Positions 53,301 through 62,324 of a stretch of DNA of 64,000 nucleotides are shown piece by piece (position 1 is the first letter of the stretch; each line of letters begins with the position of its first letter). Origin of the DNA: Micrococcaceae bacterium Sec5.8 (GTDB lineage Bacteria; Actinomycetota; Actinomycetes; Actinomycetales; Micrococcaceae); contig CP143429.1 of the NCBI GenBank assembly GCA_039636775.1, positions 1,736,001 to 1,800,000 of the forward strand, read 5' to 3'. Made by a program: the position numbers and the translations under genes. Below the pieces are notes generated by a model. It was not told the DNA's origin, searched no databases, and was given only the letters and a program-made list of their open reading frames with translations.

Positions 53301-55313
53301 GACCAGCGGCAGGCGGGAGCGCGTGGGCAGGGTATTTTTCAGCGGCAGGCTCACGGGGAGCGGGATGGGACTTGGAGTGATCGGCGGAAGCCCCAGCAGG
53401 TCGAAGCCGCGCTGGAAATACTCGCCCATGATTCGGAAGGCTTCGTTGCGTTCGGCCGGAGTCTTGCCGAGGGCAGTCAGCGGCAGGTTGCCGTCGGCAA
53501 AAAGCCTCAATTGGTAGGCGGCCGAAATGCCGCTGTGGCCGAGGAGGGCGGCGAATCCGCGGGCGTCCCGGCCCCGGATGGTTCCGGTGGGCGAGAGTTG
53601 GCGGTGCAGTGACCGGCGGATCGCGCCCAACGCGGTGGCCAGGTGGGCCAGAGACGTGTTCCGTGGTTCCGGGTCGGGTCCACCGGGGCCGCGGCGGTCC
53701 GGCTGCCAACCATCCAGGAGGGTCACCGGAAGCAGCCCGCAGGGTTCAGATCCAAAACGGATCGGGGGGAGCGGACCCTCCGGATAGACGGTGTCCAGGG
53801 CCCAGTCCGTGACGGCTTCGCCGTGGCTGGCGGTTTTCCAGAATTCGAGCAGCCACTGACCCCATAATGCGGGCCACAAGGCCCGCACGATCAGGCGGGA
53901 CAGCTCGGTCTGCGGTTCCTCGCGCGAGCCGGGGAAGTCCGGCAGGGCATTCTTGGCTCCCGCGACGTGCCGGGCGAGGCGTCCGCCTACGTCGTTCGGG
54001 GGTTCCGGTGCTCCCGCGACGCGCGCGTCGAGTCGAGCGGCCGCCGACTTTCGCCATTGTTCTAGCTCGGAGGTGGCCTCCCCATCGCTTTCGGCGGGGG
54101 GAGCGTTCAGTGCCGTGGGTGACCCGTTGACGCTGTTGGTGGCCGTGCCCAGGGCCACGTTGCGCAGCGACCCGAAGTTCACGTGCGAGGTGAAGAGTTC
54201 CTCGGCCGGGTCGTCGCCCACCCCGGTGACAGCGATGCCCTCAAGTTGTTCCGGGCCGAGGCCCTGGGGCAGCAGCCAGCTGCCGGCAACGCCGGCGCGG
54301 ACTGCGGTGTCCCAGGAGACCAGCCAGCTCTGCCTGGCGGCCGCGGCATCAGTGAAGAGGGGCAGTTCCAAGTCGTGCGGATCGATCGTCCGGGCCGGGT
54401 CCACGGGCAGAACGCCGAGGGGCAGTAGTTGTGCCTGCGAATCGGCGTCAAAGGTCCAGATCGCCACCGATAGCCGGGGAGGCATCCCGCCAATCCGGTT
54501 CGGTTCGGACTGCGTGGGCAGGTCCGCGGGAACGGCGGTGTGGACGCCGCCCGCGTCCTCCTCTGGCGCGGTTGTTCCGACCAGCCACGCCGCCCGCGCC
54601 GGCCCGACGGCAAGTCCGAGCCGGGCAAAAGCCTGTTCGCCGGCGTCGCCCTCCAGCCAGGAGCCGTCCACGGGGACCGGGTGGAAAACCGCCGCCCAGA
54701 AGGCATCGAGTGCGGTGATCTCCTGGTCGCTGACATGCCTGTCCAGCCGCAGGATCGACGGCTCTTGCGGAATGATCCGCAGGGACAGTTGCCAGCGGCC
54801 AGGATCGCTGTTGTGCTCGGAGGCAGGTGGGTCAAAGAGAGTTTCGAGCCGCAGCGGCAGCAGAACGGCGACGTCGTCGAACGGATAGGGGCGTTCTGGT
54901 TCAGGCTGTGCCAGCCAGAGCCTGTGGCCGAGCACGAGTACTCCGTCCAGCGCCGCCTGGTTGCCCGCCAGAGCCGTCAGAACCTGGGCCTCGAGGCTGG
55001 GTGGGCGTAACCCGGCGGTGCGGGGAACGGCGTCGACGGCGAGGAGCTGGCCCTCGGTGGCCAGAGGCGACCGGCCCAGGGCGATGTTGACGGGATCCGC
55101 TTTCAGTAGGTCCAGCAGCGGTGTGGCCAGATCCCACAGTCGGTTAAGCCCGACGGCGCGGACCGTCGCGTCGGCCACCGTCCAGGATCCGGCCGACAGC
55201 GCCGCCCGCTCCGACTCGAGGTCGGGCCGCAGATCCTCCAGCTCCGGCGTTAGGGCCGCTGCGGCAGAGTCGAGATCGGCGATTCGGGCGTCTCGAAGCG
55301 TGAAGGTGGTCAC
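50325..55313 (-). CDS. Giant conserved hypothetical protein (1662 aa)
   Basis: The largest gene in the window. The GTG start at 55313 overlaps the stop of the 941-aa gene (GTGA), indicating coupled translation. The N-terminal third contains PYPFDDVAVLLPLRLETLFD and WQLSLRIIPQEPSILRLDRH then DAFWAAVF, a pattern I recall from a widespread uncharacterised family (L-P-x-R-L-E-T-x-F). The remainder is a long, mostly helical Ala/Leu-rich body with repeats of Trp-Asp-rich loops, and ends PASWLRNYGPTRVRLEPFPL. No signal peptide, TM helix, Walker motif or known toxin domain. It may be a structural scaffold of a large assembly. Confidence 0.8.
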   Translation of the reverse strand: MTTFTLRDARIADLDSAAAALTPELEDLRPDLESERAALSAGSWTVADATVRAVGLNRLWDLATPLLDLLKADPVNIALGRSPLATEGQLLAVDAVPRTAGLRPPSLEAQVLTALAGNQAALDGVLVLGHRLWLAQPEPERPYPFDDVAVLLPLRLETLFDPPASEHNSDPGRWQLSLRIIPQEPSILRLDRHVSDQEITALDAFWAAVFHPVPVDGSWLEGDAGEQAFARLGLAVGPARAAWLVGTTAPEEDAGGVHTAVPADLPTQSEPNRIGGMPPRLSVAIWTFDADSQAQLLPLGVLPVDPARTIDPHDLELPLFTDAAAARQSWLVSWDTAVRAGVAGSWLLPQGLGPEQLEGIAVTGVGDDPAEELFTSHVNFGSLRNVALGTATNSVNGSPTALNAPPAESDGEATSELEQWRKSAAARLDARVAGAPEPPNDVGGRLARHVAGAKNALPDFPGSREEPQTELSRLIVRALWPALWGQWLLEFWKTASHGEAVTDWALDTVYPEGPLPPIRFGSEPCGLLPVTLLDGWQPDRRGPGGPDPEPRNTSLAHLATALGAIRRSLHRQLSPTGTIRGRDARGFAALLGHSGISAAYQLRLFADGNLPLTALGKTPAERNEAFRIMGEYFQRGFDLLGLPPITPSPIPLPVSLPLKNTLPTRSRLPLVQPTRMLYLQDHQENTALTYPLPDLVNYLLEPGRFAADLSDYDLEHVFTGYIQTEHAEYRLHVLPDSLLIRLLLHATQTAYRWSRELPGTLEGVLKAQHDGALHLARRIDPSTFGPWEGREVDPATGRPQVTLEMTDRLRSALERALSATLDSASTRIDPWVTGFAWERLDETSRSTRAFHRLGVYGWANGPFPGTPGPTLSGRLHTPSYDQTLTTTVLRDKYREGLRSGTLNEAGQNPWAMNLTGSTVRAATDIAEDVRAGMHIFEVVGRRIEHILSANPPAGEARSAYQRLADLRAAYPMYADRIHPRQVCHGQNALAGLLAGNAHFPLSASQQAALTALARSLDTYADLLVADGVTHSMSRQSARAADAMDAAAGLGPPPSFAFSRTRPSGYQLETTVLSVLPWADPPAGATPARLADASAAAFLDNRLGGDWLWTVTNADNDLQLGTVTLKELLLAPVDTLDHSAAHFEELARRRLGLPVVSIRQEGNRVWRLTAADGADLGTVSLRETGAYPAQLDSLDPAALATLVRTAAGAPEDAAVDVEPPPDGRLWTVRDELDHLVGMADSVLLGLDGHVLDSLGEAELHRRIRAALGIALPVVEAPWQLQRCAELSSALGARPAAGRDISADTGSRAYSDLLRRYTATHAAATDALDVANSAAGLGEAGRAEQLQALATLARWGITPVAAPADAATFYAACLGQDPPNGGTAPHVLAAAAADALARRLAGFPDPSDLVPAEKIDRPVPDHLGLKAAGTPDGLASLARSLSTLACSSGKLAVLARWQPAELLAVTVLSAGGSPAVEPSLDAAWLSVAAAARAPLARLEALQLDPAVAPLTAWSSSPGDPWRTATVADNLAKRATGMTAALRMPRLVVAYGPDKVWEEAEVAAGLIDSFSESVPMPQRNTYAAFGFNAPAARAQQAILLAVPPVAGTRIDEDLLHRILQEVRELAVARTVQANQLGQAEAVTPASWLRNYGPTRVRLEPFPLYE

Positions 55314-58135
55314 TGTTGGTCCTCCTGGGCCATTTTGAGCAGCTCAGCTCCGCTAATGGCGACCCGCGTGGGTTCGTCCAGAAGGGCGGCCGCCAGGGCT
55401 GCGCTGTTGACGGCTATTTCGGGATTCGCGGGGATCCTGAACCGCAGCTCGGCCGGGGGTTCGTCGAGCACCAGCCAATAGTCGGCGAGAGTGGCAGGTG
55501 CGACGTCGAAGGTGAAGAACACGAGATCCGGGGTCAGGGTGCCGGCGAAGGAAGGCCCGAAGTAGATCCGGTTCCGGCGCCAAAGGTCGATGCCGCCGGG
55601 AGGGTTGTCGGGCATGTCCAGTTCGGGCACGCTTTTGAGCAGCGGGTCGGGATCGCCCGCCGGTGCCTTGACGAGGTACACGAGTGTGGAGGGATACCGC
55701 CGGAAGAGGGTGCTGTTGAAGATGATGACCAGCCGTTCGGCACCCACAGCCCCGGGCTCGGATGGTTTCATCGTCTGGTGGGCTAACGATCCGAGAGGCT
55801 CTGCCGGTGCCGTGGCCCACTCGAGGAAGGGTTCGACATCTGCGCGTCGGCAGTGTGCGGCGTAGTCCACCTGACCCCAGAACATCCGCAGGGGAGTGCA
55901 CAGGCGGTCCACCGGCAGTCCGCGCCATCGCGTTTCGGCGAGGAACTGGGTGTTGATGCCCATCATGAACGCATCGATGAAGGTAGGGTTGGTTTGCAGC
56001 GCTGTGATGGAGTTCTTCGCGAGAGCATCGGCACCGGGCAGTAGCCACTCCCGGTCATACTGCCGCAACAGGCTCCACGTGGGGTAATCCAGACCGAGCG
56101 GGAACTGTACCGGCGCCAGCGACGTCAGGTCCACCCCCACCAGCCGGTCACCGATGCGGCGGCGTGCTGGACTGTCTGGCTGCCGGGGATCGAGGGCCGT
56201 GGAAAGCGCGTCCGCCAACCGGTCCAGATCGACGGGTCTGGCCCGTTCCGGGGCTTCGATGCCCAGGCCCCCGAGCACGTCATCGCAAAGCGTTGTGCCG
56301 ACGTGGTCATGATTCCCCACGATCTGCTGGCACAGGCTACGCCCAACGCAGCGCAATACCAGTCCCTGCAGGACCCCGTACAGCAGTTCGTCCTCTTTCT
56401 CCCGTTCCAGCAGACCTTTGGCGAATTCGATCGACCCGCCGCCAACGGTGACCCCGGCCCTTTCCAGCAGTTCCGTGCCTTCGCAGGGTGCCTGGATTGC
56501 GGCAAGCGCTTCCTGCAGACTCCCCGCGAGTTTTTGGGCAAGTTCGACGGCAGCTTCCTGCAGTATTTCTGCGATGTGTTCGACGTTCCCGGAGTCGAGC
56601 AGCTCGCGCCGTCGTCGCCGGTATTCCACGCCATGCTCTCCAGCGAGCTCGGCCAAGGTGGCGAGCACTTCCCTGAGCCAGTCGAGGTCGATGCCGAAGG
56701 CGTCTTCCACCCAGCGCTCGCCGAGAACCTCCTGGCCTGCAGAAGCCAGGGAATCCCGATGTTCTTCGGCCCGGTCCGGACCCTGGTTAGCAGCGGCGAG
56801 GGCCGCCCCGTGGTCGAGTGCTCCCTCGGCCAGAGCGGCGGACAGCGCCCCGGGGCGCTGCAACCGCTGGGCGGCACTTGAGAAGAGCGAGGCATCGAGG
56901 AAGGTTCCCGGCCCGGTGAGGGCTGCCAGCGCTGACGCTGGGTAGGCTCCGTCGTCGGTGACAAGGCGGGCGGTCATGGTCCCGAGCACCCGAAGTCGAT
57001 CCGCGTTGCCGGTAGGCAGGACCCGATTCCACAAGCTTCCAGCCGCCCATAACCCGGTGGCGAGCTGGTTAACCCGCGCGGCGGCTTCGTACAGCGCCCC
57101 GGCTTGTTCGACGGCTGCGCGCATCAGTGAATCCTGCCCTTCGACCCCCATCCACAATCCGAGGCCGGCCACAGCACGGTGCCGCGGGTCGTTGTTGAGG
57201 TCGACCGGCCAGCCGGAGGCCTCGCCGTCGGGCTCCGGCAGCCATGGCCGTCCGTAGTGCGGCAGGCCGATCGGCTTCGGCCCGGCGAGCTGGGACAACG
57301 CGTGGTTGATGGTGTCCAGGTCGGCCTGGATCTTCGCGATCTGTTCTGCCGCAGGCGTTTCTTGCTGCTGGAGCGAAGTCAGCGCGCCCCTGACTTCCAG
57401 AGGGGCGCCGAAGTCCTTGCCGGCCCGCCGGTACAGCAGACTGGCCTTGCCGACGTCCCCTGCCGGTGGCGTCCGGAGGGCTGCGGCGAGGGTTTCGAAA
57501 TCACCTTCCTCTCCGGTGGCGAAGCGCCAGGAATGGAGCACCGGAAGGGCCATATCGGATGAACCGTCCCACTGGTCCCGGCCCGCAGCCTCGAATGCAG
57601 GCACGAGGGCTGCCACGTACTCTGTCTGGGCGGCCAAGGGGCGGAGGGAGACGAGCCTTGCCACGGTACAGGCTCCGTCGTCCTGCTGGTGCGCCCAGAG
57701 CCAGGAGGACGCGAGCGGGTAGTCCCGGAGCAGGGTGGCGGAAAAAGTGCCCTTCGCTCCGGAGACACTTGCCTCGGCCGCCGTTCCCACTAAGAGCACA
57801 AGCCACGGCCTAACGCCATGCGCGGTCGCAGGCTCCGGGGTATAGCGCCACGGCAGGTCCGGGTCGGTGAAATCCACGTGGACGCATTTGGTGGTTTCGG
57901 CGCCGCTGGCTCCGGCGGCCGGTGCCCGGTGGTGGATGGCGGCGGGGGTGAGGGCGGCGATGTCGGCAGCCGCCATCAGGGCGAAGGGCGCCTCCCCCGA
58001 AGCGGGTTGGGACGGGACGGCCGTATCGACAAGAGTGAGGGCGAGCGTGCCGTTCATGCGTCCGTTCACCAGGGTCGCCTGATCGAAGAGCGCGGAGCGG
58101 GTCCAGCTGGTGAAGGTCAGATCCGAGGCGGCCAT
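55310..58135 (-). CDS. Large conserved hypothetical protein (941 aa)
   Basis: Overlaps the 1662-aa gene by 4 bp and begins 2 bp after the DUF6603-type gene. The C-terminal half holds PTWSLLRQYDREWLLPGADA and the motif TFIDAFMMGINTQFLAETRW followed by RGLPVDRLCTPLRMFWGQ. It is equivalent to a conserved block (N-x-E-x-x-R-E-x-x-W-R-x-Y-P-T-D) that I recall in uncharacterised proteins paired with the other cluster members. The central part (residues 480-620) is helical and charged. No export signal or enzyme motif. ATG at 58135 is set by spacing to the preceding gene. Confidence 0.8.
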   Translation of the reverse strand: MAASDLTFTSWTRSALFDQATLVNGRMNGTLALTLVDTAVPSQPASGEAPFALMAAADIAALTPAAIHHRAPAAGASGAETTKCVHVDFTDPDLPWRYTPEPATAHGVRPWLVLLVGTAAEASVSGAKGTFSATLLRDYPLASSWLWAHQQDDGACTVARLVSLRPLAAQTEYVAALVPAFEAAGRDQWDGSSDMALPVLHSWRFATGEEGDFETLAAALRTPPAGDVGKASLLYRRAGKDFGAPLEVRGALTSLQQQETPAAEQIAKIQADLDTINHALSQLAGPKPIGLPHYGRPWLPEPDGEASGWPVDLNNDPRHRAVAGLGLWMGVEGQDSLMRAAVEQAGALYEAAARVNQLATGLWAAGSLWNRVLPTGNADRLRVLGTMTARLVTDDGAYPASALAALTGPGTFLDASLFSSAAQRLQRPGALSAALAEGALDHGAALAAANQGPDRAEEHRDSLASAGQEVLGERWVEDAFGIDLDWLREVLATLAELAGEHGVEYRRRRRELLDSGNVEHIAEILQEAAVELAQKLAGSLQEALAAIQAPCEGTELLERAGVTVGGGSIEFAKGLLEREKEDELLYGVLQGLVLRCVGRSLCQQIVGNHDHVGTTLCDDVLGGLGIEAPERARPVDLDRLADALSTALDPRQPDSPARRRIGDRLVGVDLTSLAPVQFPLGLDYPTWSLLRQYDREWLLPGADALAKNSITALQTNPTFIDAFMMGINTQFLAETRWRGLPVDRLCTPLRMFWGQVDYAAHCRRADVEPFLEWATAPAEPLGSLAHQTMKPSEPGAVGAERLVIIFNSTLFRRYPSTLVYLVKAPAGDPDPLLKSVPELDMPDNPPGGIDLWRRNRIYFGPSFAGTLTPDLVFFTFDVAPATLADYWLVLDEPPAELRFRIPANPEIAVNSAALAAALLDEPTRVAISGAELLKMAQEDQQ

Positions 58136-58137
58136 GG

Positions 58138-61100
58138 TCAGAGCACTCCCGTGAGGTTGAGAATTGGCGAACCCGCCGGACTGGCCAGCGCCCCGGTCCG
58201 TGCCGCGGCTGCGGTCGCCTCCCCGGCGGTCAGCCCGGTGGCCATGTGGCCGTCCTTGTAGCTGGACCAGAATTCAGGCTGGATGGTGACCTTGGCTGAC
58301 TCTTTCTTGACGGGGGCGCCGGCGAAGCGCTGGCTGAGTAGTTCGGACAGCCCGGAATTTGCAGAGAGCGCCCCGGCCATGAGGGCGAATCGGCTGCGGG
58401 ATGGAAGCTTGACCAGGTTGAGCTGAACCTTCTTTGGCACTGCCGGGCCCTTTCTCGCGGCCGGGCCGCCGGCCAGGCGTAGTCCGGACTGCTCCTGAAT
58501 GAAGCGGGTACTGTTGAGCGCCTGGGCGTCGCTGAGCTGGAGGAAGGTGCCCATCCCGAAGAGGTCGAATTCCTGCGTGGTGGGGGCCAGGTTGCAGGAC
58601 AGGATCAGTTTGCGCCAGCCGCCCAGGTCGATTCCCTCGGCTTTTTGCAGGTCCAGATTCAGCGGCACGCGCTTCTGCTCCCAGACCAGGTCGCCGACGG
58701 CGCTCAGCAGCACGCCGGCGGCGGCGGTGGCCGCGAAGACGACGCTGGGGTCGGTCCCCTCAGTGCGCACGTTGGCGGGTTTGCTCAGTTCGCCCTTGAG
58801 ATGGTCGGCGAGGTTGGCGATGGCGGGCTTTTGCTCCGGCGGGTTGTCATCCAGGGTGAGGGTGACGTCCTTGCTGATCTTGACGATAACCCGCACGCTC
58901 GCCTCGGCGTACAGCACCAGCGGGCCGGGACCGGACAGTGTGCCGCGCACTCGCACGCCGCAGAACGAGACACCCTCGAACTCGATGTCGAAGCCGGCGT
59001 CGACTCCTGCCTCAAAGTGGAAAGGCTTGAACTGGATGAGCGCATCGAAGCGGAACCAGCCGTGGGCTCCGAATGGTCCGATTTCCACTCCCGCTTCGGT
59101 GTTGGAGCCGAATTGGAAGGTGTTGGACGTGATCGCCAGGTACATTTCCTGTTTGAACCACACTATTCCCAGATCGAACCCGACGCCGGCGCGCGCCAGC
59201 CTGGGCAGTTCGAGGTTTCCCGGGTTGAACGAGGGGTGGAAACCGCCGACGCTAAAGAGAAAGTAGCCGTTGGCGCCGTACGCCATCCGCAGGGCGACGC
59301 CGCCGGAAATTTTGATGAAGCCCAGAATCTGGGAGTTCACGAGGGCACCGTCGAAGAACACGAGGGACTTGGTCAGGTCGACGCCGCCGACGAAGTCCAA
59401 GCGGAGGTAGACGAGGGCGAAGTCCTCCGAACCGACCACCAAACGGGCAGATCCGGCGACGAAGATCTTCCGGGGGCCGGGGAGTTCGATGAAGAGCCCG
59501 ACGTCGAGAGTGAACAGGGAGAGCCAGTTCAGCTGCAAGGTGGGCCCGATCAGGAAGACGCCGTCCGCGGCGGGGAAGAACTGGCCCATGTCCCCGAGCA
59601 GCTTGGGTGCGTTGTGCATGGGGTTCTGGTTGAACAGCACATCACCTGCGGCGCCGCTGGCGAGCCGTTCTCGAAGCAGATCGGTGTTCGCTTCCCGGTT
59701 GATGCCGACCAGACCGCCGAACCCCGATACGGCGAAGCCAAAACCAATTTGAATTCCGGGCGGCGGCAGCCGGATGCCGATGAGCGCGACGAAGGACGGG
59801 CCACCGCCGGGAAGTGTCTTGTACAGCCCGTAGGCGAAGGCGCCGATGCCGAGAATCTTCAGCTGCAGCGCACCGCCGAATTCGTCGGGGCCGAGAACGG
59901 CCAGGAACCCGCCCCCGTCAACCGGACCGGCCTTGAGTGAGATGCCGATGCCTGTGGGCGGCAGCAATCCGGCGTTGCCGTTTGTCCACCGGCCCAGCCA
60001 CACTCCGGCGCCGTCCATCGTGGCGGTCAGCGGTCCCAGCTCGGCGCTGGCCCCGTATCGGAACAGTGCCCGGAAATTTATGCCGCGACCTGCCACCGTG
60101 GCTTCAAGCCTGGTAGTCATAGAGTCGACTGACAGTCGGGCGCCCGGACTTCCCAGATTCAGGCCAATGTCCGTGCTGAACTGAATTCCGAGCGCTGGCG
60201 GGCTGCCCTGCCCGTCCTGTCCGGTGGGTCCTTTGCCCTGCAGGTAGCTGGTGTTCACCGCGGATTCGAAGGTGAGGAGCGCCGGGATCTTGATTCCGAA
60301 GTTGAGAAATTTCAGGAAATCCGGCGACACCGCGAATTCGACCGGAGCGAGCTGCACCGTGAAGCCAAACAGCGGGCCGGTCGGGTTAAAGGTGAGGCCC
60401 GCACGGATCACTTGGACGGCGAAGTGGGTCCCGTCAACAGCGCCCAGCAGCAGGGCGTACTTCCCGTCGGGTGCCGGGGTGCGCCCGAGCAGGACGGTCA
60501 CCGTCCCGTCGGAGCGGGCAGCGGGGTCCGGTCCGCGGCTACCGAACTGGAGCCGCAGCTCAGTGGCCGAGTTCTCCGGGGTGTCGAAGGTGAGTTGCCA
60601 GCGGCCGCCCAAGTCCACCGACTTGGTCCTCAAGTCGGCTGGCTTCTTCAGCTGGACAACCACGGCGAGGTCGTCCAGTTGGTCGAAGGCCGCAGGGCCT
60701 TCCAGAGTGACGGTGCCCAGCGGGCCTTCCACCGGCGGCAGCGCCGCGGTCCTGAAAGCGTCAAGGTCCAGAGGCACGTCGAAAGGTAGCGGCAGGGTGA
60801 TGGGTGAGTTGATCAGGTCCAGCAGTTGTTGCAGGTCCACGCCGGGGAGTCCGGGGATGGGAAGGGAGAGGAACCCCTGCTTCTCGTACTCCAACTTAAG
60901 CAGTGCCTGCGGTCCGGCAATCCAGAGCAGGATTAGCGCCTGGAGGGCTTTGACGTCGTCGATTTTCTGTATGGTCAGGAGTAACCTGTTCAGGACGGCG
61001 CTGCCGGGGTTGCGTGTTAATGCTGAGACGTAGTCCCAGTTGATCGAGAAGGAATGCGGGCCTGTACCGCCGTCGCCGGGCTCCCACTGCACGCCTATCG

Positions 61101-61368
61101 CGCCGGCCAGGGCGAGGGCTTCGGCTACGCGGGGCAACTTTTTCTGTAAAGCCCGGACCAGCAGGGTCTCGCGCAGGGCGACGTCGCCGGTGATCGAGCG
61201 AAGAGCCGAAAGCCAGCGTTCCAGGCCTTCGCCGCTGGGGTCGGCACTGACTATGAATAATTCTCCGATCCGTTGATCCAAGCCCGCCAGGATGGACGGT
61301 TTGGGTGGATCCCCTTCAAGGCAGTCGCGAAAGAGGCTGCTGAGCGATTCCAGCACGTTTGCCACCAC
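58138..61368 (-). CDS. DUF6603-type large beta-rich protein (1076 aa)
   Basis: First gene of the cluster. Residues 1-210 are helical. From about residue 250 to 870 there is a long run of alternating hydrophobic beta strands with Gly/Phe repeats, including FGFAVSGFGGLVGINREANT, NPMHNAPKLLGDMGQFFPA, SVGGFHPSFNPGNLELPRLA, YLAITSNTFQFGSNTEAGVE and GWFRFDALIQFKPFHFEAGV. These fit the DUF6603 family as I know it; its function is unknown and structure likely solenoid- or barrel-like. No signal peptide. GTG start at 61368 with AAAGGA upstream. The next gene follows after 2 bp. Confidence 0.8.
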   Translation of the reverse strand: MVANVLESLSSLFRDCLEGDPPKPSILAGLDQRIGELFIVSADPSGEGLERWLSALRSITGDVALRETLLVRALQKKLPRVAEALALAGAIGVQWEPGDGGTGPHSFSINWDYVSALTRNPGSAVLNRLLLTIQKIDDVKALQALILLWIAGPQALLKLEYEKQGFLSLPIPGLPGVDLQQLLDLINSPITLPLPFDVPLDLDAFRTAALPPVEGPLGTVTLEGPAAFDQLDDLAVVVQLKKPADLRTKSVDLGGRWQLTFDTPENSATELRLQFGSRGPDPAARSDGTVTVLLGRTPAPDGKYALLLGAVDGTHFAVQVIRAGLTFNPTGPLFGFTVQLAPVEFAVSPDFLKFLNFGIKIPALLTFESAVNTSYLQGKGPTGQDGQGSPPALGIQFSTDIGLNLGSPGARLSVDSMTTRLEATVAGRGINFRALFRYGASAELGPLTATMDGAGVWLGRWTNGNAGLLPPTGIGISLKAGPVDGGGFLAVLGPDEFGGALQLKILGIGAFAYGLYKTLPGGGPSFVALIGIRLPPPGIQIGFGFAVSGFGGLVGINREANTDLLRERLASGAAGDVLFNQNPMHNAPKLLGDMGQFFPAADGVFLIGPTLQLNWLSLFTLDVGLFIELPGPRKIFVAGSARLVVGSEDFALVYLRLDFVGGVDLTKSLVFFDGALVNSQILGFIKISGGVALRMAYGANGYFLFSVGGFHPSFNPGNLELPRLARAGVGFDLGIVWFKQEMYLAITSNTFQFGSNTEAGVEIGPFGAHGWFRFDALIQFKPFHFEAGVDAGFDIEFEGVSFCGVRVRGTLSGPGPLVLYAEASVRVIVKISKDVTLTLDDNPPEQKPAIANLADHLKGELSKPANVRTEGTDPSVVFAATAAAGVLLSAVGDLVWEQKRVPLNLDLQKAEGIDLGGWRKLILSCNLAPTTQEFDLFGMGTFLQLSDAQALNSTRFIQEQSGLRLAGGPAARKGPAVPKKVQLNLVKLPSRSRFALMAGALSANSGLSELLSQRFAGAPVKKESAKVTIQPEFWSSYKDGHMATGLTAGEATAAAARTGALASPAGSPILNLTGVL

Positions 61369-61947
61369 AAAATCCTTTACCCAAGAGATCGATTAGGGCT
61401 GCCCAAGCGGCAGGTTGTGAGATGTGCGGGGCCCTTGGACTCCAGCGGAAGGAAGCCTGTCTGCCGGCAGGAGCGGCAGGCGCGGGGCGGTGAGGATCAA
61501 TGCACTCCGTGCGTGTACCGTCCTGAGCTGCCCCAAGAGTGGAAGACGCGACGTTCGCGACTGCGAGGTCATCAGGGCCCAGTAGTTGCAAACCTGCCGG
61601 AGATGCAGGCGCGTCGACGCTGGCACCCAAATTGGAAAGAAAGCCGAATAGGCGTGAAATGGTCACTCGGTTCACACGTACCCCGCTTTCGACGCAGTTC
61701 CGGCAGTTCCGGCAGATCCAGGGAACGAAAATTGCCGAATGCTTCCAACTGAGGAGTTTGGCCCTCCCAAGCGGGGGAGTCAATGGGACGACGAGACCCA
61801 CGATGAGGGTTCACGGAATGGTGTGCGTGCCTCATCGGCGAAATGCTCGCGAAACGTCGTCCGGCCCCGGGTGCTCCTGGGACCATGATGGATGGCACAG
61901 GGGTTGTCGTCGTCAGCGCGCGGGGAGATCGCCAAGCAATCCGCAGT
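61369..61947. other. Upstream region of the large-protein cluster
   Basis: Expected to hold the cluster promoter, which I cannot pinpoint. A minus-strand frame (GTG near 61663, LSNLGASVDAPASPAGLQLL then GPDDLAVANVASSTLGAAQD) looks weakly protein-like but has no family or clear start. No terminator hairpin separates it from the cluster. Confidence 0.35.
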
Positions 61948-62165
61948 GGGGCCAGTATGCGCGGGCGGCAAAGAAGGGCAAGGGACGGATCCTGGACAAC
62001 CGGGTCACGGGCTGGTCCCGGGCTAATGCCCGTCGCGGGTGGTCCACGGCGCTGAAACATAAGATGCCGGTCCGGAAGCCGAAGCGGAAGCCCCCGCAGC
62101 GGACCCACGGATACGACACGCTGACGGACCGGAAAAGTAGATTGGCGGCGCGGGAGTACGCGTCG
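61948..62165 (+). pseudogene. Integrase-core transposase N-terminal relic
   Basis: The plus frame reads ARAAKKGKGRILDNRVTGWS, RANARRGWSTA, then PKRKPPQRTHGYDTLTDR. This is similar to the N-terminal region of an IS family whose transposases begin YxxAxKxxKGRILDExxxVTGWSRDNARR. The catalytic core is missing and no start is present. Confidence 0.45.
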
Positions 62166-62324
62166 CACTCGTCGGACGCCTCGTCGGACTCGCCCAGCCT
62201 CGAGCCTCCACCGGGCTGTGCTACCAGGCCGTTGCCGAATCGATCGACTGGTGTAGCCACTGGCAACGCCAGAATAATGGTCGACGCGGTCGGAATTTGT
62301 CAAGGTGAATGAGGCCAGTGGGAG

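Noticed and set aside
58645..59940. Plus-strand 431-codon open frame opposite the DUF6603-type gene
   Set aside because: Low-complexity Glu/Asp/Ala-rich antisense of a GC-rich gene; no start signal.
47536..61368. Interpretation as a complete contractile injection system or tailocin
   Set aside because: No sheath, tube, baseplate, AAA ATPase or tape-measure motif is visible; only the lysozyme and LGFP domains point that way.
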